This document shows positions 16,491 through 24,359 of a DNA stretch of 58,663 bases, piece by piece. Both the position numbers and the translations under genes were made by a program. Below the pieces are notes generated by a model. The model was not told where the DNA came from, ran no database searches, and saw only the letters and a program-made list of their open reading frames with translations. The stretch spans positions 1 to 58,663 of the forward strand of contig WGLY01000007.1 of the NCBI GenBank assembly GCA_016125335.1. The letters are read 5' to 3'. Origin of the DNA: Frankiales bacterium. Its GTDB lineage: Bacteria > Actinomycetota > Actinomycetes > S36-B12 > CAIYMF01. Position 1 is the first letter of the stretch. The number at the start of each line of letters is the position of its first letter.

Positions 16491-17415
16491 CGCTGATCTG
16501 ACCGGGGGTCCCTCCGCTGAGGTGGGCCTCTGGTCGGTGTCGGCGGTCACCCCGACGGACTGGTCACAGTTCACCGAGCAGCTCGACCAGTGGGAACAAG
16601 GCCACCTCCTCCTTGACCTTCCACTGACGTGGTTGACCCCGTCGGGCTTCGACCCGGTCACAGGGGTCACGTCCACGTCCGACGAGGTGAAGCCCGCCTA
16701 CTCGACGCTCGCCCGCACGAACGCGTTCATCATCGCGAGCCAAACGTGCGACATCGGTGCTCTACCCCCAGGGGACAAGCACCCTTTCATCCTTGCCGCA
16801 CCACTCATCCCGTCGACCACCATGTCACGCGGGCAGGCGAAGAAGGCGTCCGAGTTCGGGGTCGGCTATCTGTTTCCGACCGTCGCCCCGCCCCTCGGGG
16901 AGACCGGGGACAGCGACGTGGCCTGGTTCGCGGACCTTCGTGTTCTCGTTCCCCTGTCGAAGGGAGTCCTCCTCGACCGGATCCCAGCGCCCGGGTTCGC
17001 TGACGAGGCGACCGCGTTCAAGTTCGCAACAGCGGTCGCCTACAAGTTCCGCCGACCCGCGCTCCACCCGATCCTGTCGGAGGACCTGCCACGGCTCCTC
17101 GATCAGTTCATCAAAGAGACCGGGCTGACGAAGTCCGCGTTTACACAGACCGAACAGGTGCGGCTTCGAGTCACCGATGGGGAACTCCTCCACGCGAAAG
17201 CCGTCCAGGTTCTCGTCCTCGGCGAAGTTGAACTCACCGACGGGCAGCAGGACATGTGGCGCGGCTGGGAAGCACGCGGGAAAACCCTGGTGCGGGGCGC
17301 TGAGATGGAACTCGGACCCACCCTGTTCACCACCGCTGAGAAGCTCTCCGCCGCGAACTACCGCACCACCATTCCTCTACGCCTGGACAACCTCGGCCCC
17401 ACCCCCTGGTGGTAG
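16480..17415 (+). CDS. Unknown 311-residue protein with SQTCDI motif
   Basis: ATG at 16480 overlaps the HTH gene by 11 nt, marking tight coupling; an alternative start at 16438 would overlap further. The protein is soluble with no signal or membrane segment. A conserved-looking patch NAFIIASQTCDIG at 82-93 places a Cys-Asp pair at the end of a buried strand, as in an active or metal site. A charged helical part (RLLDQFIKETGLTKSAF) and DGELLHAKAVQVLVLGEVELTD follow. I cannot name a family. As partner of an antitoxin-like HTH protein it is the candidate effector. Confidence 0.72.
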   Translation: MTSDADLTGGPSAEVGLWSVSAVTPTDWSQFTEQLDQWEQGHLLLDLPLTWLTPSGFDPVTGVTSTSDEVKPAYSTLARTNAFIIASQTCDIGALPPGDKHPFILAAPLIPSTTMSRGQAKKASEFGVGYLFPTVAPPLGETGDSDVAWFADLRVLVPLSKGVLLDRIPAPGFADEATAFKFATAVAYKFRRPALHPILSEDLPRLLDQFIKETGLTKSAFTQTEQVRLRVTDGELLHAKAVQVLVLGEVELTDGQQDMWRGWEARGKTLVRGAEMELGPTLFTTAEKLSAANYRTTIPLRLDNLGPTPWW

Positions 17416-17646
17416 ACCGCGCCACGCGCGCCAGGCAGCTCCTGCCGGGCGAATGACGGCATCCGCCATTGAGTTTCTGGCCGAATGCACTCGCTAGGGC
17501 TGGTCCGCATGGGGGAGGTCACGCGCAGCTGCCGCGCCGGGAGCGGGTTCCAGCGGGTGCCAGTGCTTCCCGTTTGGTGCCGTACCGGTCCTTCTTGACA
17601 TCTCCGGTGACGTCCGGTTCTGATGGCAAATTGATGGCAAATGATC
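17416..17646. other. Gene-free flank between cassette and tRNA
   Basis: No gene is supported here. The right part contains TTGACA at 17595-17600 and, at 17621-17642, two tandem copies of TGATGGCAAAT. Immediately beyond is a hairpin, then the initiator tRNA. The layout resembles the attachment end of an integrated element. Confidence 0.5.
17621..17642. repeat. Tandem direct repeat of TGATGGCAAAT
   Basis: Two perfect 11-bp copies are joined head to tail, 58 nt from the 3' end of the tRNA. Short direct repeats beside a tRNA 3' end are typical of arm sites of tyrosine integrases, though no integrase is in the window. Confidence 0.6.
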
Positions 17647-17679
17647 AAGGACCCCAGTGCCAGAGGCGCTGGGGTCCTT
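17647..17679 (-). terminator. Hairpin downstream of the initiator tRNA
   Basis: AAGGACCCCAG pairs with CTGGGGTCCTT, an 11-bp perfect stem around an 11-nt loop, 21 nt beyond the tRNA 3' end. It probably terminates or processes the tRNA transcript. No strong T-run follows. Confidence 0.6.
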
Positions 17680-17699
17680 GTCCCACAAGGGATTTCGCG

Positions 17700-17773
17700 T
17701 AGCGGGGGCAGGATTTGAACCTGCGACCTCTGGGTTATGAGCCCAGCGAGCTACCGAGCTGCTCCACCCCGCG
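17700..17773 (-). tRNA. Initiator tRNA-Met (CAU anticodon)
   Basis: The cloverleaf is complete. Acceptor strands are CGCGGGG and CCCCGCT, the D-arm contains AGCTCGGTAGCT, the anticodon arm is CTGGGCTCATAACCCAG and the T-arm GCAGG-TTCAAAT-CCTGC. Three consecutive G-C pairs at the base of the anticodon loop and a mismatched 1-72 pair (C1, U72) identify the initiator rather than elongator Met tRNA. CCA is not encoded. It lies downstream of the UPF0182 gene and marks the right border of the accessory region. Confidence 0.93.
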
Positions 17774-17878
17774 TCGATCGGGCCGTGCCCGACGCAGGGC
17801 ATCACCTTACGTCGGCGCCGCGCGGCGCGGCAAATCGCCCCGGGCCGTCGGACGCAGACCCCCGGTCCCGGACAGTCG

Positions 17879-20800
17879 TCAGGCGGCCGCGGCGGACGCC
17901 GAGGGCGACGGTGGCGAGGTGGCCGCCGCCTGCGGGGTCGCGGACGGCGAGGCGCTCGGCGAGGCGGTCGACGTCGACCCGGTCAGCGCCGCCTGCGCGG
18001 CGGCGGCCGCCGCGAGGGCGCGCTCGAGACGCTTCTGGGCTGCGCCGTAGGCGGTGAAGTCGTTCGCCGCGAGCGCCTTCACGCCCGCGTCGTAGGCGGC
18101 CTGCGCCTCGGCGAGGGCCGCGGTGAGCTGCTGCTGAAGCGTGAGCTGGCTCGACGGCGAGGGGGACGGCGATCCCGTGCCGGTGTCGCCGCCGTCACCG
18201 GTGCCCGGTGGGACGACGACGCCCGAGCCGCTGAACACGCTCGCCAGCGCCTGGCCGAGGGTGTCCTCGTAGGCCACCTTGTTGCCGAACCCGGCGAAGA
18301 CCTTGCGCAGCAGCGGGAAGCCCTCGCTGCCGGCCTGGCGGACGTAGAGCGGCTCGACGTAGAGCACCCCCCCGGCCACCGGTAGGGACAGCAGGTTGCC
18401 GAACACGACGTCCGAGCCGCCGGCGTCGAGCAGGGTGATGTCCTTGGACGCCACGGGATCGCTCTTGAAGTTGTTCTGCACCTGCGCCGGGCCGGGGATC
18501 GTGGTGGTCGACGGCAGCTGGAGGACGCTGATCTTCCCGTAGCCCGGGCCCGGTTCGCTGTTGACCGCCATGAACGCCGCGAGGGTGTTGCGTTTCTGCG
18601 GCGCCAGCGTGGTGGTGAGGGAGAACACCGGCGTCGCGGAGCCCACCGGCTGCACCTGGAGGTAGTACGGCGGCTGCGCGGCGACCGGCGCGGTCGCGCT
18701 CGTGGTGGGGTCGTTCGGTACGGTCCAGAAGTCGTTGCCGGTGTAGAAGCCCGTCGGGTCGGTGACGTGGTAGCGCGTGAAGATCTGGCGCTGCACCTTG
18801 AAGATGTCCTCGGGGTAGCGCACGTGCTCGAGCACGCTCGGCGGCATGCTCGACAGCGGCTGCACCGAGCCCGGGAACGCCTTCATCCACGTGGCGAGGA
18901 TCGGGTCGCTCTGGTCCCACTGGTAGAGCGTGACCGTGCCGTCGTACGCGTCGACGGTCGCCTTCACCGAGTTGCGGATGTAGTTGACGTTGTCGCGCGT
19001 CTGGCCGGCGACGTTCTTGGCCTGCGTGGTCAGCGTGTCCGTCGTCGCGTCGCCGAAGGAGATCGGCGTCGAGTTCGGGTACTGGTCCGTGGTGGTGTAG
19101 CCGTCGACCACCCAGAGCACGCGGCCGTCGGCGACGATCGGGTACGGGTCGCCGTCGACCTGCAGCCACGGAGCGACCTTCTCGACGCGGTCGCGCGGGT
19201 CGCGCACCTCGAGGATGCGCGAGTCGCTGTTGATCAGGTCGGACAGGATGATGTTGCTGTCCTGGTACTTGATCGCGAACAGCAGCCGGTTGAGCGGCGA
19301 GCCGACCGGGATGCCGCCGGTGCCCGTGTAGGTGTAGTTCGTGGAGCCGGAGTCCGTCGCGTAGTCGAGCTCGCGCGGCTCGGAGCCGGCCGGCGCGCCC
19401 ACGATCGAGTACTGCGGCGAGTACTCGCCGAAGTAGATGCGCGGCTGGTCGATGGTGAGCAGGCCTGACGGCGGCAGCCCCTGCTCGAAGAACGACGGCG
19501 CACCGGCCGACGTCACGGTGTTGTCGTACGCCGCCACCACTCCGAAGCCGTGGGTGTAGACGACGTGGTCGACCGCCCAGCTGCGCTGGCTGGGGTCGAT
19601 GCCGTTGAGGTTCACCTCGCGCACGCCGATGACCGTGCCGCGCTGCTTGTCGCCCAGCGTGTAGCGGTCGATGTCGAGCGAGTCGGGGAACCGGTAGTAG
19701 GTGCGGTTGGCCTGGTACTGCTGGAACGTCGGCCCCACCACGGCCGGGTCGAGCAGGCGGATGTTGTCCAGCGTGCCGGAGCTCGCCTTGATCGCGTCGG
19801 TGCTCGCCGACGGCGAGGCGGCATAGTTCTGCACCGTCACGCCGTCGAGCCCGTAGGCGGCACGCGTCGCGTCGATGTTGTTCTGGATGTAGGGCGCCTC
19901 GCGCACCTGCTCGGTGGGGCGCACCTGGAACTGCTGCACGAACGCCGGGTAGAGCGAGCCGATGACGATGGCCGAGCCGGCCAGCAGCACGAGGCTCGTC
20001 GTGGCGAGGGTGAGGCCGCGCCGGAAGGCGCTGACGAAGAACAGCACCGCGCAGATGACCGAGATGTACATCAGGATCGTCTGGCCCGGGATGAGCGCGT
20101 TGGCGTCCTTGTACGTGACGCCGGGCACGAAGTCGTCGGTCGAGAGCGTGACCTCGTAGCGGTCGAGCCAGTACGCCGCGGCCTTGAGCAGCACGAAGAC
20201 GCCGATGAGCACCGCGAGGTGCGCCTGGGCGGCCCGGCTCATCCGGTCGTCGGCGGGCTGGAGCCGGATGCCGCCGTAGATGTAGTGCACGACCAGCGAG
20301 GCGAGGAACGCGAGCACCACTGCCGCGAACAGGAAGCCGACCACGAACCGCAGGAACGGCAGGGTGAAGACGTAGAACGACAGGTCGACGCCGAACACGG
20401 CGTCGGTGGTGCCGAACGCGGTGGAGTTGCGGAAGAGCAGCCAGTCCTTCCACTCCGAGGTGGCGCTCACGCCGGCGAGCAGCCCGAGGATGAGCGGGAT
20501 CCCGATCACCGCGACGCGGCGCAGCGGGTCGAGCGCCTCGCGGTAGCGCTCGAGGCTGGCCTGCTCGGGCGAGAGCTGCCGGAACACCGGCCGCACCCGG
20601 TAGGCGATCCACATGTTGACGCCGACGATCACGGCCATGAGGCCGCCGAAGACCACCAGCAGCGCCAGGCGGGTCAGCAGCTGCGTGCTGAACACGTTCG
20701 TGGCGTCGACCGACTCGTACCAGAGCAGGTCGGTGTAGAAGCCGGAGAACAGCGAGAAGCCGAGGACGATGACGCCGATGACGACCAGGGTCCAGATCAG

Positions 20801-20881
20801 GGCGCGGTTGCGCCGGGACCTGCTGGCGGACGCGGGCCTGCCACCGCGCCCTCCACCGGCTGCGGGCGAGGCGAACGTCAC
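17879..20881 (-). CDS. UPF0182 family membrane protein
   Basis: This 1000-residue protein corresponds to the Rv3193c family. The N-terminal third has about seven membrane helices, the first near residue 25 (ALIWTLVVIGVIVLGFSLF). A large extracytoplasmic domain follows (LLDPAVVGPTFQQYQANR, TYTGTGGIP and similar), then an Ala/Ser/Pro-rich low-complexity tail. Function is unknown; the family is nearly universal in Actinobacteria. The GTG at 20881, about 9 nt after AGGG, was preferred to a longer frame overlapping the divergent PPA1309 gene. Confidence 0.92.
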   Translation of the reverse strand: MTFASPAAGGGRGGRPASASRSRRNRALIWTLVVIGVIVLGFSLFSGFYTDLLWYESVDATNVFSTQLLTRLALLVVFGGLMAVIVGVNMWIAYRVRPVFRQLSPEQASLERYREALDPLRRVAVIGIPLILGLLAGVSATSEWKDWLLFRNSTAFGTTDAVFGVDLSFYVFTLPFLRFVVGFLFAAVVLAFLASLVVHYIYGGIRLQPADDRMSRAAQAHLAVLIGVFVLLKAAAYWLDRYEVTLSTDDFVPGVTYKDANALIPGQTILMYISVICAVLFFVSAFRRGLTLATTSLVLLAGSAIVIGSLYPAFVQQFQVRPTEQVREAPYIQNNIDATRAAYGLDGVTVQNYAASPSASTDAIKASSGTLDNIRLLDPAVVGPTFQQYQANRTYYRFPDSLDIDRYTLGDKQRGTVIGVREVNLNGIDPSQRSWAVDHVVYTHGFGVVAAYDNTVTSAGAPSFFEQGLPPSGLLTIDQPRIYFGEYSPQYSIVGAPAGSEPRELDYATDSGSTNYTYTGTGGIPVGSPLNRLLFAIKYQDSNIILSDLINSDSRILEVRDPRDRVEKVAPWLQVDGDPYPIVADGRVLWVVDGYTTTDQYPNSTPISFGDATTDTLTTQAKNVAGQTRDNVNYIRNSVKATVDAYDGTVTLYQWDQSDPILATWMKAFPGSVQPLSSMPPSVLEHVRYPEDIFKVQRQIFTRYHVTDPTGFYTGNDFWTVPNDPTTSATAPVAAQPPYYLQVQPVGSATPVFSLTTTLAPQKRNTLAAFMAVNSEPGPGYGKISVLQLPSTTTIPGPAQVQNNFKSDPVASKDITLLDAGGSDVVFGNLLSLPVAGGVLYVEPLYVRQAGSEGFPLLRKVFAGFGNKVAYEDTLGQALASVFSGSGVVVPPGTGDGGDTGTGSPSPSPSSQLTLQQQLTAALAEAQAAYDAGVKALAANDFTAYGAAQKRLERALAAAAAAQAALTGSTSTASPSASPSATPQAAATSPPSPSASAAAA

Positions 20882-20945
20882 GAGCAGCACCCTACGTGGC
20901 GGTCCAACGGCTTGCCCTTCCGGTCCTCGCGGCACAATCGACGTC

Positions 20946-21572
20946 GTGAGCAGCCACGACGCACCCACTGGACCCGACGAACCCGCGGACTCCGGCGTTC
21001 CCGCCGCAGACGAGCCGACGCAGGCCGCGACCGGTCACGATCGGGTCACGGCCGCGGCGGCGGAGCTCCGTCTGATGGACCTCGCCCGCGAGATCGAGCG
21101 GCACGTGGGCTCGGAGGGCTGGGACCAGCCGGCGCGGATGTTCGCGCTGGCGCGCACCGCCGAGCTGGTGGCACTCGAGCCCGCGCTCGCCGCCGTGCTC
21201 GAGGCGGAGGCCGCCGACCCGCACTCGCTCACCCCGATCGAGCAGGAGCGGCTCGACACCTCGCGCCCGCTCGACGAGGTGCTCGCCACCACGACCTGGC
21301 CACCGGAGGTGGCCGGCGCCGCGCTCGTGCTGGAGCGGATCGTGCTGCCGCCGGAGGTGGAGGAGTCGCTGCCCGACGACGAGGCCGAGCTCGAGGCGAT
21401 CGTCGCGGAGCACCCGGACCGCCAGGACGTGCGCATGGCCGTCGTCGTGCTGCGCGAGGGCGGCCGGATGTGCGTGCTGCGGCTGCGCTCGCACGACGAG
21501 GACGCCGACGTGCTCGTGGGCGCGGACGTCGTCCCGCGGCTGGCCGACGCGCTGGCGGCCACGCTGCGCTGA
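20946..21572 (+). CDS. PPA1309 family protein
   Basis: The 208-residue acidic soluble protein is divergent from UPF0182, its usual neighbour. After a disordered Asp/Pro/Ala-rich start it contains LMDLAREIERHVGSEGWDQPARMFALARTAEL and EQERLDTSRPLDEVLATTTWPPEV, which I recognise as the conserved core of the PPA1309 family. A C-terminal VLREGGRMCVLRLRSH strand pair follows. No enzymatic motif is visible and the function is unknown. GTG at 20946 was chosen; the frame is open upstream into the divergent gene. Confidence 0.85.
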   Translation: MSSHDAPTGPDEPADSGVPAADEPTQAATGHDRVTAAAAELRLMDLAREIERHVGSEGWDQPARMFALARTAELVALEPALAAVLEAEAADPHSLTPIEQERLDTSRPLDEVLATTTWPPEVAGAALVLERIVLPPEVEESLPDDEAELEAIVAEHPDRQDVRMAVVVLREGGRMCVLRLRSHDEDADVLVGADVVPRLADALAATLR

Positions 21573-21599
21573 CTCCCCCGCCACCAGCAGGGGACGCGG

Positions 21600-22661
21600 T
21601 CAGCCCGTGCAGGCGGGCACCGGACGGCCCTGGAGGTAGGCGCGGATGGCGTCGACGGCGTCGGACAGCGTCGACACCTTCGCGACGGTGAGCCCCGCGG
21701 GCACGCCCGCGTCCAGCACGTCGCTGCAGTTGGCCGCCGGGGCGAGGAACAGCGTGGCGCCGTTTCCGCGAGCGCCCACCATCTTCTGCGCGATGCCGCC
21801 GATGGCGCCCACGGCGCCCTCCGGCGTGATCGTGCCGGTGCCCGCCACGTAGCGGCCGCCGTTGAGCTGCCCCGGCGTGAGCTTGTCGATGATGCCGAGG
21901 CTGAGCATCATCCCGGCGCTGGGGCCGCCCACGCCGCCGAGGGTGATCTGCAGGTGGAACGGCGCCCGGTAGGTCTCGCTGACCGCGATCCCGAGGAAGG
22001 CGCGGCCCGGGTCGCGCGGGTTCGACGTCGCCGTGATGCGCTCGACGTGGGTGTCGGTGTCGGACCGCTTCACCCGGACGCTGACGGTGTCGCCCGGCTT
22101 CACCCCGGACATGGCGGTGGAGACGTCCTGCGGCGTGGTCACCGTGGTGCCGTCGATCGCGAGGATCTGGTCGCCGGGCTCGAGGTGGCCGTCCGCCGGC
22201 TCGCCGGTGAGCACCGAGGAGACCACCACCACCTTGTCGACCGGCCGGTGCAGGTAGTTCAGGGCGGCGGCGACCGAGTCCGACGTGCTGTCGGAGAAGT
22301 CGCGGGAGTTCTGCTGCTGCACCTCCTGCGTCGTCACGTCGTCGGGGTAGAAGGCCTCGCGCGGCACGACACGGGTGCTCGGGTCGGCCCAGCCGGCGAG
22401 CACCCGGCCGAGGTAGACGCCGGTCTCGGGGCCGCCCCGCTCGTTCACCGTCGTGAGGTCGAGATTGCCCTCCGTGGGGAACGTCGGCGTGCCGCTGATG
22501 TCGATGAGCGGCTTGCCGTCGACCTCGCCGATGGTGTTGAACGTGGGGCCCGGCGAGAGCTCGACATAGGGCAGCGGCACCAGCACGCCGACGGCGAGCA
22601 GCACGGCGCCGAGCCCCCCGGCGGCCCCCAGCCAGAGGGAGCGTCGTACGGCCAGGCTCAC
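21600..22661 (-). CDS. PDZ and Lon-type (S16) serine protease, YlbL/SepM-like
   Basis: The 353-residue protein has an N-terminal membrane anchor (residues 9-30), a PDZ domain (about 135-215, with LEPGDQILAIDGTTV) and a C-terminal Lon proteolytic domain. The catalytic Ser is S248 in GGVGGPSAGMM and Lys K293 in IAQKMVGAR, the S16 dyad. It is the equivalent of Rv3194c. Such proteins act outside the membrane on envelope or signalling substrates. It overlaps the 74-residue upstream gene by 4 nt (GTGA). Confidence 0.93.
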   Translation of the reverse strand: MSLAVRRSLWLGAAGGLGAVLLAVGVLVPLPYVELSPGPTFNTIGEVDGKPLIDISGTPTFPTEGNLDLTTVNERGGPETGVYLGRVLAGWADPSTRVVPREAFYPDDVTTQEVQQQNSRDFSDSTSDSVAAALNYLHRPVDKVVVVSSVLTGEPADGHLEPGDQILAIDGTTVTTPQDVSTAMSGVKPGDTVSVRVKRSDTDTHVERITATSNPRDPGRAFLGIAVSETYRAPFHLQITLGGVGGPSAGMMLSLGIIDKLTPGQLNGGRYVAGTGTITPEGAVGAIGGIAQKMVGARGNGATLFLAPAANCSDVLDAGVPAGLTVAKVSTLSDAVDAIRAYLQGRPVPACTG

Positions 22662-22882
22662 GGGCGCGGGCCGCCCTGCGCCGGGTCGGCCGGTCGCTCC
22701 TCGTGCGCCCCACGGCGGTGCAGCGGGGGCAGGGGACGCTCCATCGCCCGGCGGAAGCGGTCCATGTCCTCCATGCCCTGCTCGGCGTCGGCCGGCTTGC
22801 GCTCACGGTTGCGCCAGGCGAACCAGATCACCGCGAGGACGGTCGCCGCCAGCGGGATGAGCAGCCAGCGCAGGACCTCCAT
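22658..22882 (-). CDS. Small single-pass membrane protein
   Basis: This 74-residue protein begins MEVLRWLLIPLAATVLAVIW, one membrane helix, followed by a cytoplasmic tail rich in Arg/Glu/Pro with MDRFRRAMERPLPP. The ATG at 22882 fits a membrane helix at the very start; longer frames are shadows. It is translationally coupled to the PDZ protease. Small proteins of this type accompany the protease in several actinobacteria; function is unknown. Confidence 0.75.
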   Translation of the reverse strand: MEVLRWLLIPLAATVLAVIWFAWRNRERKPADAEQGMEDMDRFRRAMERPLPPLHRRGAHEERPADPAQGGPRP

Positions 22883-22944
22883 GGGGGTCAGCCTACGAGC
22901 CGCGTGCCGCTCCGGCGGTACGGAGCCCGGCGCGGGCGGCGGCG

Positions 22945-24228
22945 TCAGCGCGAGCGGGCCCGGCGGGCGGCGCGCACGAAGGCCGCGGCGCCGAGCACCG
23001 CCACCGTCGCGCCGGCGGCCGAGGCGCCCGCCACGGTGGCGTCGCGCCGGCCGATGCGCCGTCCGGCCAGGGCGTGCTCGCCGCTCACCTGCTCGAGCAC
23101 CACGCGCAGGCACTGGCGGTTGTCGTACGCCGCCTCCCAGCCGGCCGCGCGCAGGGCCGCCGAGGGCACCACCAGCGGGTGCATCACGTAGGCCAGCTCG
23201 CTGGCCGGGGCCGGGGTCACCCCCACCCGGTGCAGCCGCTCCGCGGTGGCCAGCGCCAGCGAGGCGGGCACCTCCACGCGCTTCATCCCCGACTCGTCCT
23301 CGAGCGACTGCTGGTCGAGGTAGCCGTCGCTGGCCGCGGTGACGGCGCCGTCCACCCGGCCCAGCGCCGCGACGTGCAGCGCGGAGGCGAGGTCGTCCAC
23401 GTGGCAGAACTGCCACGTGGGCGAGGTGTCCTTCATGACGAGCAGGCGCGGCGCGGCGAAGTGCCGCGTGACCAGGGTGTCGACGCCGGGACCCACGAGC
23501 GCGGCCGGCCGCACGACCACCACCGACAGGCCCGGGTGGACGCGGCGCGCGTCCTCGGCCACGCGCTCCATCTCGAGCAGGTCGGCATGGATGCCCTCGG
23601 GCACCGCGCGCAGCGGCGCGTCCTCGGGCAGGGGCACGGGGTTGTCCGGGAGCGCGCCGTAGACCGAGGCGCTGGTGACGAGCACCACCCGCTTGACCCC
23701 GGCCGCGGCCGCCGCGGTGACGACGGTCTGGGTGCCGCGCACGTTGAGCGCGGTGCGGGTGGCCGTCGGCGCGTCCAGCGACCAGTCGACGGCGAGGTGC
23801 ACGACGGCGTCGCAGCCGGAGAGCCGGCCGGCGAGCACGGGGTCGCGCACGTCGATGACCCGCCAGGTGGCGCCGTCGGCGTCGCCACGGCGCACGTCGA
23901 GGGCGACGACCTTCGCGACGTCGTCGGCCGCGAGCAGCCGGCGCACCAGCACGTCGCCGATCGCGCCGGCGGCCCCGGTGACGGCGACGACCGCCCCTCC
24001 CCGGCGGCTGCCCGACGACCGGGTGCGGCGAGCTGTGGCCTTGCGCGGGGCCGCCGGGCCACCCTGGGCGGGCACGGCGCCGGCGGCGACGTCCGAGGAA
24101 GCGTCGTCCGAGGTGGCGGCCTCGACGGCCGGGGCGCCAACCGGGTCGGCGTGCGGCGGCTTCGTCGAGCGACGTCCCCGTCCCGCGTTCGCCGCCGGCG
24201 TACCGCCGGAGCCGTCCGAGGACGTCAC
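22945..24228 (-). CDS. Extended SDR / NAD-dependent epimerase-like protein
   Basis: This 427-residue protein has an unusually long disordered N-terminus (1-77). The Rossmann fold follows with VTGAAGAIG at 83-91, then RVIDVRD, VVHLAV and an LVTSASVYGA segment. YGALPDNP carries the Tyr, while the usual YxxxK Lys is not clear. A hydrophobic C-terminal segment (ATVAGASAAGATVAVLGAAAF) may anchor it in the membrane. Extended SDRs modify nucleotide sugars or isoprenoid-linked substrates; the substrate is unknown. GTG at 24228 is the start; the next gene upstream is divergent. Confidence 0.85.
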   Translation of the reverse strand: MTSSDGSGGTPAANAGRGRRSTKPPHADPVGAPAVEAATSDDASSDVAAGAVPAQGGPAAPRKATARRTRSSGSRRGGAVVAVTGAAGAIGDVLVRRLLAADDVAKVVALDVRRGDADGATWRVIDVRDPVLAGRLSGCDAVVHLAVDWSLDAPTATRTALNVRGTQTVVTAAAAAGVKRVVLVTSASVYGALPDNPVPLPEDAPLRAVPEGIHADLLEMERVAEDARRVHPGLSVVVVRPAALVGPGVDTLVTRHFAAPRLLVMKDTSPTWQFCHVDDLASALHVAALGRVDGAVTAASDGYLDQQSLEDESGMKRVEVPASLALATAERLHRVGVTPAPASELAYVMHPLVVPSAALRAAGWEAAYDNRQCLRVVLEQVSGEHALAGRRIGRRDATVAGASAAGATVAVLGAAAFVRAARRARSR

Positions 24229-24359
24229 GGGCGCCCGCCCGTGGTTACCGTGGACGACGTGACCGTGCGCATGCGCTCATTGTCCCCCACCGCCGCGGGC
24301 GGCGGGGCGAGTACGGACGTCCCGGCGACGCATGCCCCGCACGGCGAAGGAGCGGCGCG

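Noticed and set aside
19550-21691. A 713-codon plus-strand frame antisense to UPF0182
   Set aside because: Composition is Val/Arg/Asp-skewed shadow sequence, with no ribosome site and no domains, and it crosses several real genes.
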